Shown: positions 32,041 to 32,662 of the stretch, piece after piece
Layout of the letters: every line of letters starts with the position of its first letter
Position numbering within the stretch: the stretch's first letter is position 1
Origin: Massilia brevitalea
GTDB taxonomy: Bacteria > Pseudomonadota > Gammaproteobacteria > Burkholderiales > Burkholderiaceae_D
Reading direction: 5' to 3'
Assembly (NCBI RefSeq): GCF_030711405.1
Contig: NZ_JAULSI010000006.1
Location: forward strand, 154,308 to 186,969
Length of the DNA stretch: 32,662 bases
Notes under the pieces: model-generated
Seen by the model: the letters and a program-made list of their open reading frames with translations, nothing else
Told to the model about the DNA's origin: nothing
The model's database searches: none
Translations under genes and position numbers: made by a program

Positions 32041-32076
32041 GACCGTAAGGTGGGCACCCCGTGCCCACGCGGAACG
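32041..32076 (+). repeat. Palindromic intergenic repeat, F orientation
   Basis: GACCGTAAG leads into GTGGGCACCCCGTGCCCAC and GCGGAACG. It lies between the glycine-zipper terminator and the ssrA promoter and is nearly identical to the copy at 3651. Confidence 0.8.
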
Positions 32077-32115
32077 ATGATTATTGTTAGCGCGCTTCGC
32101 ATCAAAGTAACACCG

Positions 32116-32143
32116 TGCACACGTACCCGCTTTGGAGTACAAT
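32116..32143 (+). promoter_or_regulatory. ssrA: Promoter of ssrA
   Basis: TGCACA (32116-32121) and TACAAT (32138-32143) are 16 bases apart. Transcription would start near 32150, giving a short 5' leader for RNase P to remove. Confidence 0.5.
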
Positions 32144-32159
32144 GAAGCTTCTTTCGTTG

Positions 32160-32518
32160 GGGGGCGACCTGGTTTCGACGTGGGTTGCAAAGCAGCGCAG
32201 GGCATACCGAGGGCTGGTTACCTCGTAAATACACCCAGAAATCAATAACTGCAAACGATAACTCGTACGCACTCGCAGCTTAATCGCTGCTAGCTCTACA
32301 CTACCTCGCCTCTGGGGTGGGCCGCAAGGCAAGTAGAGTCATTTACAGAGGCTAGGACTCACTCGGGTTACTTGGGTGCTTCCGAAATTTAAGGTAACTC
32401 GCTTGTACAAAGGGTGCACATCCCCGTTGTCCAGGTTAAATTAAAAGATAGTGCTAAGTATGTAGAACTGTCTGTAGAGTGCTTGCGGACGCGGGTTCGA
32501 TTCCCGCCGCCTCCACCA
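32160..32518 (+). ncRNA. ssrA: Transfer-messenger RNA (tmRNA), one-piece
   Basis: The 359-base RNA begins GGGGGCG, which pairs fully with CGCCTCC before the 3' ACCA, giving a 7-bp acceptor stem (one G-U). Conserved TTTCGACG follows the 5' arm, and the T-arm GCGGGTTCGATTCCCGC precedes the acceptor. The tag frame starts at GCA (32251) and reads ANDNSYALAA, ending in TAA at 32281-32283; the LAA end is the ClpXP degradation signal. With SmpB it rescues stalled ribosomes. CCA is encoded. Pseudoknot details were not folded. Confidence 0.97.
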
Positions 32519-32575
32519 GTATTCAAAAACAAAGCCCTTCCGGCGCAAGCCGGTGGGGCTTTGTTTTTGAATACT
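32518..32575 (+). terminator. Very long hairpin terminator of ssrA
   Basis: AGTATTCAAAAACAAAGCCC pairs perfectly with GGGCTTTGTTTTTGAATACT, and an inner CCGGC-GCAA-GCCGG adds five more pairs (25 bp in all). The right arm supplies TTTGTTTTT. The symmetry allows termination from both sides. Bases 32576-32662 show nothing I can identify. Confidence 0.85.
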
Positions 32576-32662
32576 TCGTGCCGGACAGCGAGAATTGAAT
32601 TTGCGGACGGAACGGACGTGGGGCGAGCAGGGGTTTCGAGCTGCGCAGCAGCGAGCCTGCGA

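Noticed and set aside
32160..32662. Genomic island attachment at ssrA
   Set aside because: tmRNA genes are common integration sites, but no integrase or second copy of the ssrA 3' end is seen in the 87 bases that follow.
1..32662. CRISPR array or insertion sequence
   Set aside because: The repeats are dispersed single or paired palindromes in gaps, not regularly spaced, and no transposase gene or target duplication was found.

Overview
The window reads as chromosomal DNA of a high-GC betaproteobacterium of the Burkholderiales, most like Oxalobacteraceae (Massilia/Janthinobacterium-type). This rests on the conserved block gyrA-serC-pheA-hisC-tyrA-aroA-cmk-rpsA-ihfB-lapA-lapB-rfaE1, a split heptose kinase, a one-piece tmRNA with tag ANDNSYALAA, and strong G/C preference at third codon positions. 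Genus is an inference; no 16S gene is present.

Layout. (1) 248-3441, minus strand: two closely related secreted proteins with a lipase-like nucleophile elbow flank a membrane-anchored companion with a choice-of-anchor-X-like domain. This is the least understood and most interesting locus. (2) 3896-4825, minus: an HDAC/acetylpolyamine amidohydrolase-family enzyme. (3) 4996-10173, plus: a tightly coupled operon moxR - DUF58 - tgpA-like transglutaminase - mltB. (4) 10174-10964: a long AT-rich leader and a small XRE-like regulator, convergent with cysM (11082-11984, minus). (5) 12239-14131, minus: a secreted M28 peptidase and a small secreted ComEA-like helix-hairpin-helix protein. (6) 14331-17396, minus: rfaE1, lapB, lapA, ihfB (envelope/LPS control plus nucleoid protein). 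(7) 17428-25707, minus: rpsA, cmk, aroA, tyrA, hisC, pheA, serC (aromatic amino acid, serine and pyrimidine metabolism with ribosomal protein S1). (8) gyrA (25860-28475, minus) and ompA (28888-29595, plus) are divergent; then ubiG, a HAD phosphatase that may be MupP rather than Gph, a glycine-zipper protein, and tmRNA ssrA at the right end.

A family of short palindromic intergenic repeats (core GTGGG..CCCAC) occurs at least eleven times. Most copies lie close behind a stop codon, and several form F-then-R inverted pairs. The arms of the hairpin vary in a compensated way, which argues that the fold is what is conserved. No CRISPR array, prophage, insertion sequence, rRNA or ordinary tRNA gene was seen. 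Assignments are by reading motifs and context only; no database search or structure prediction was run.
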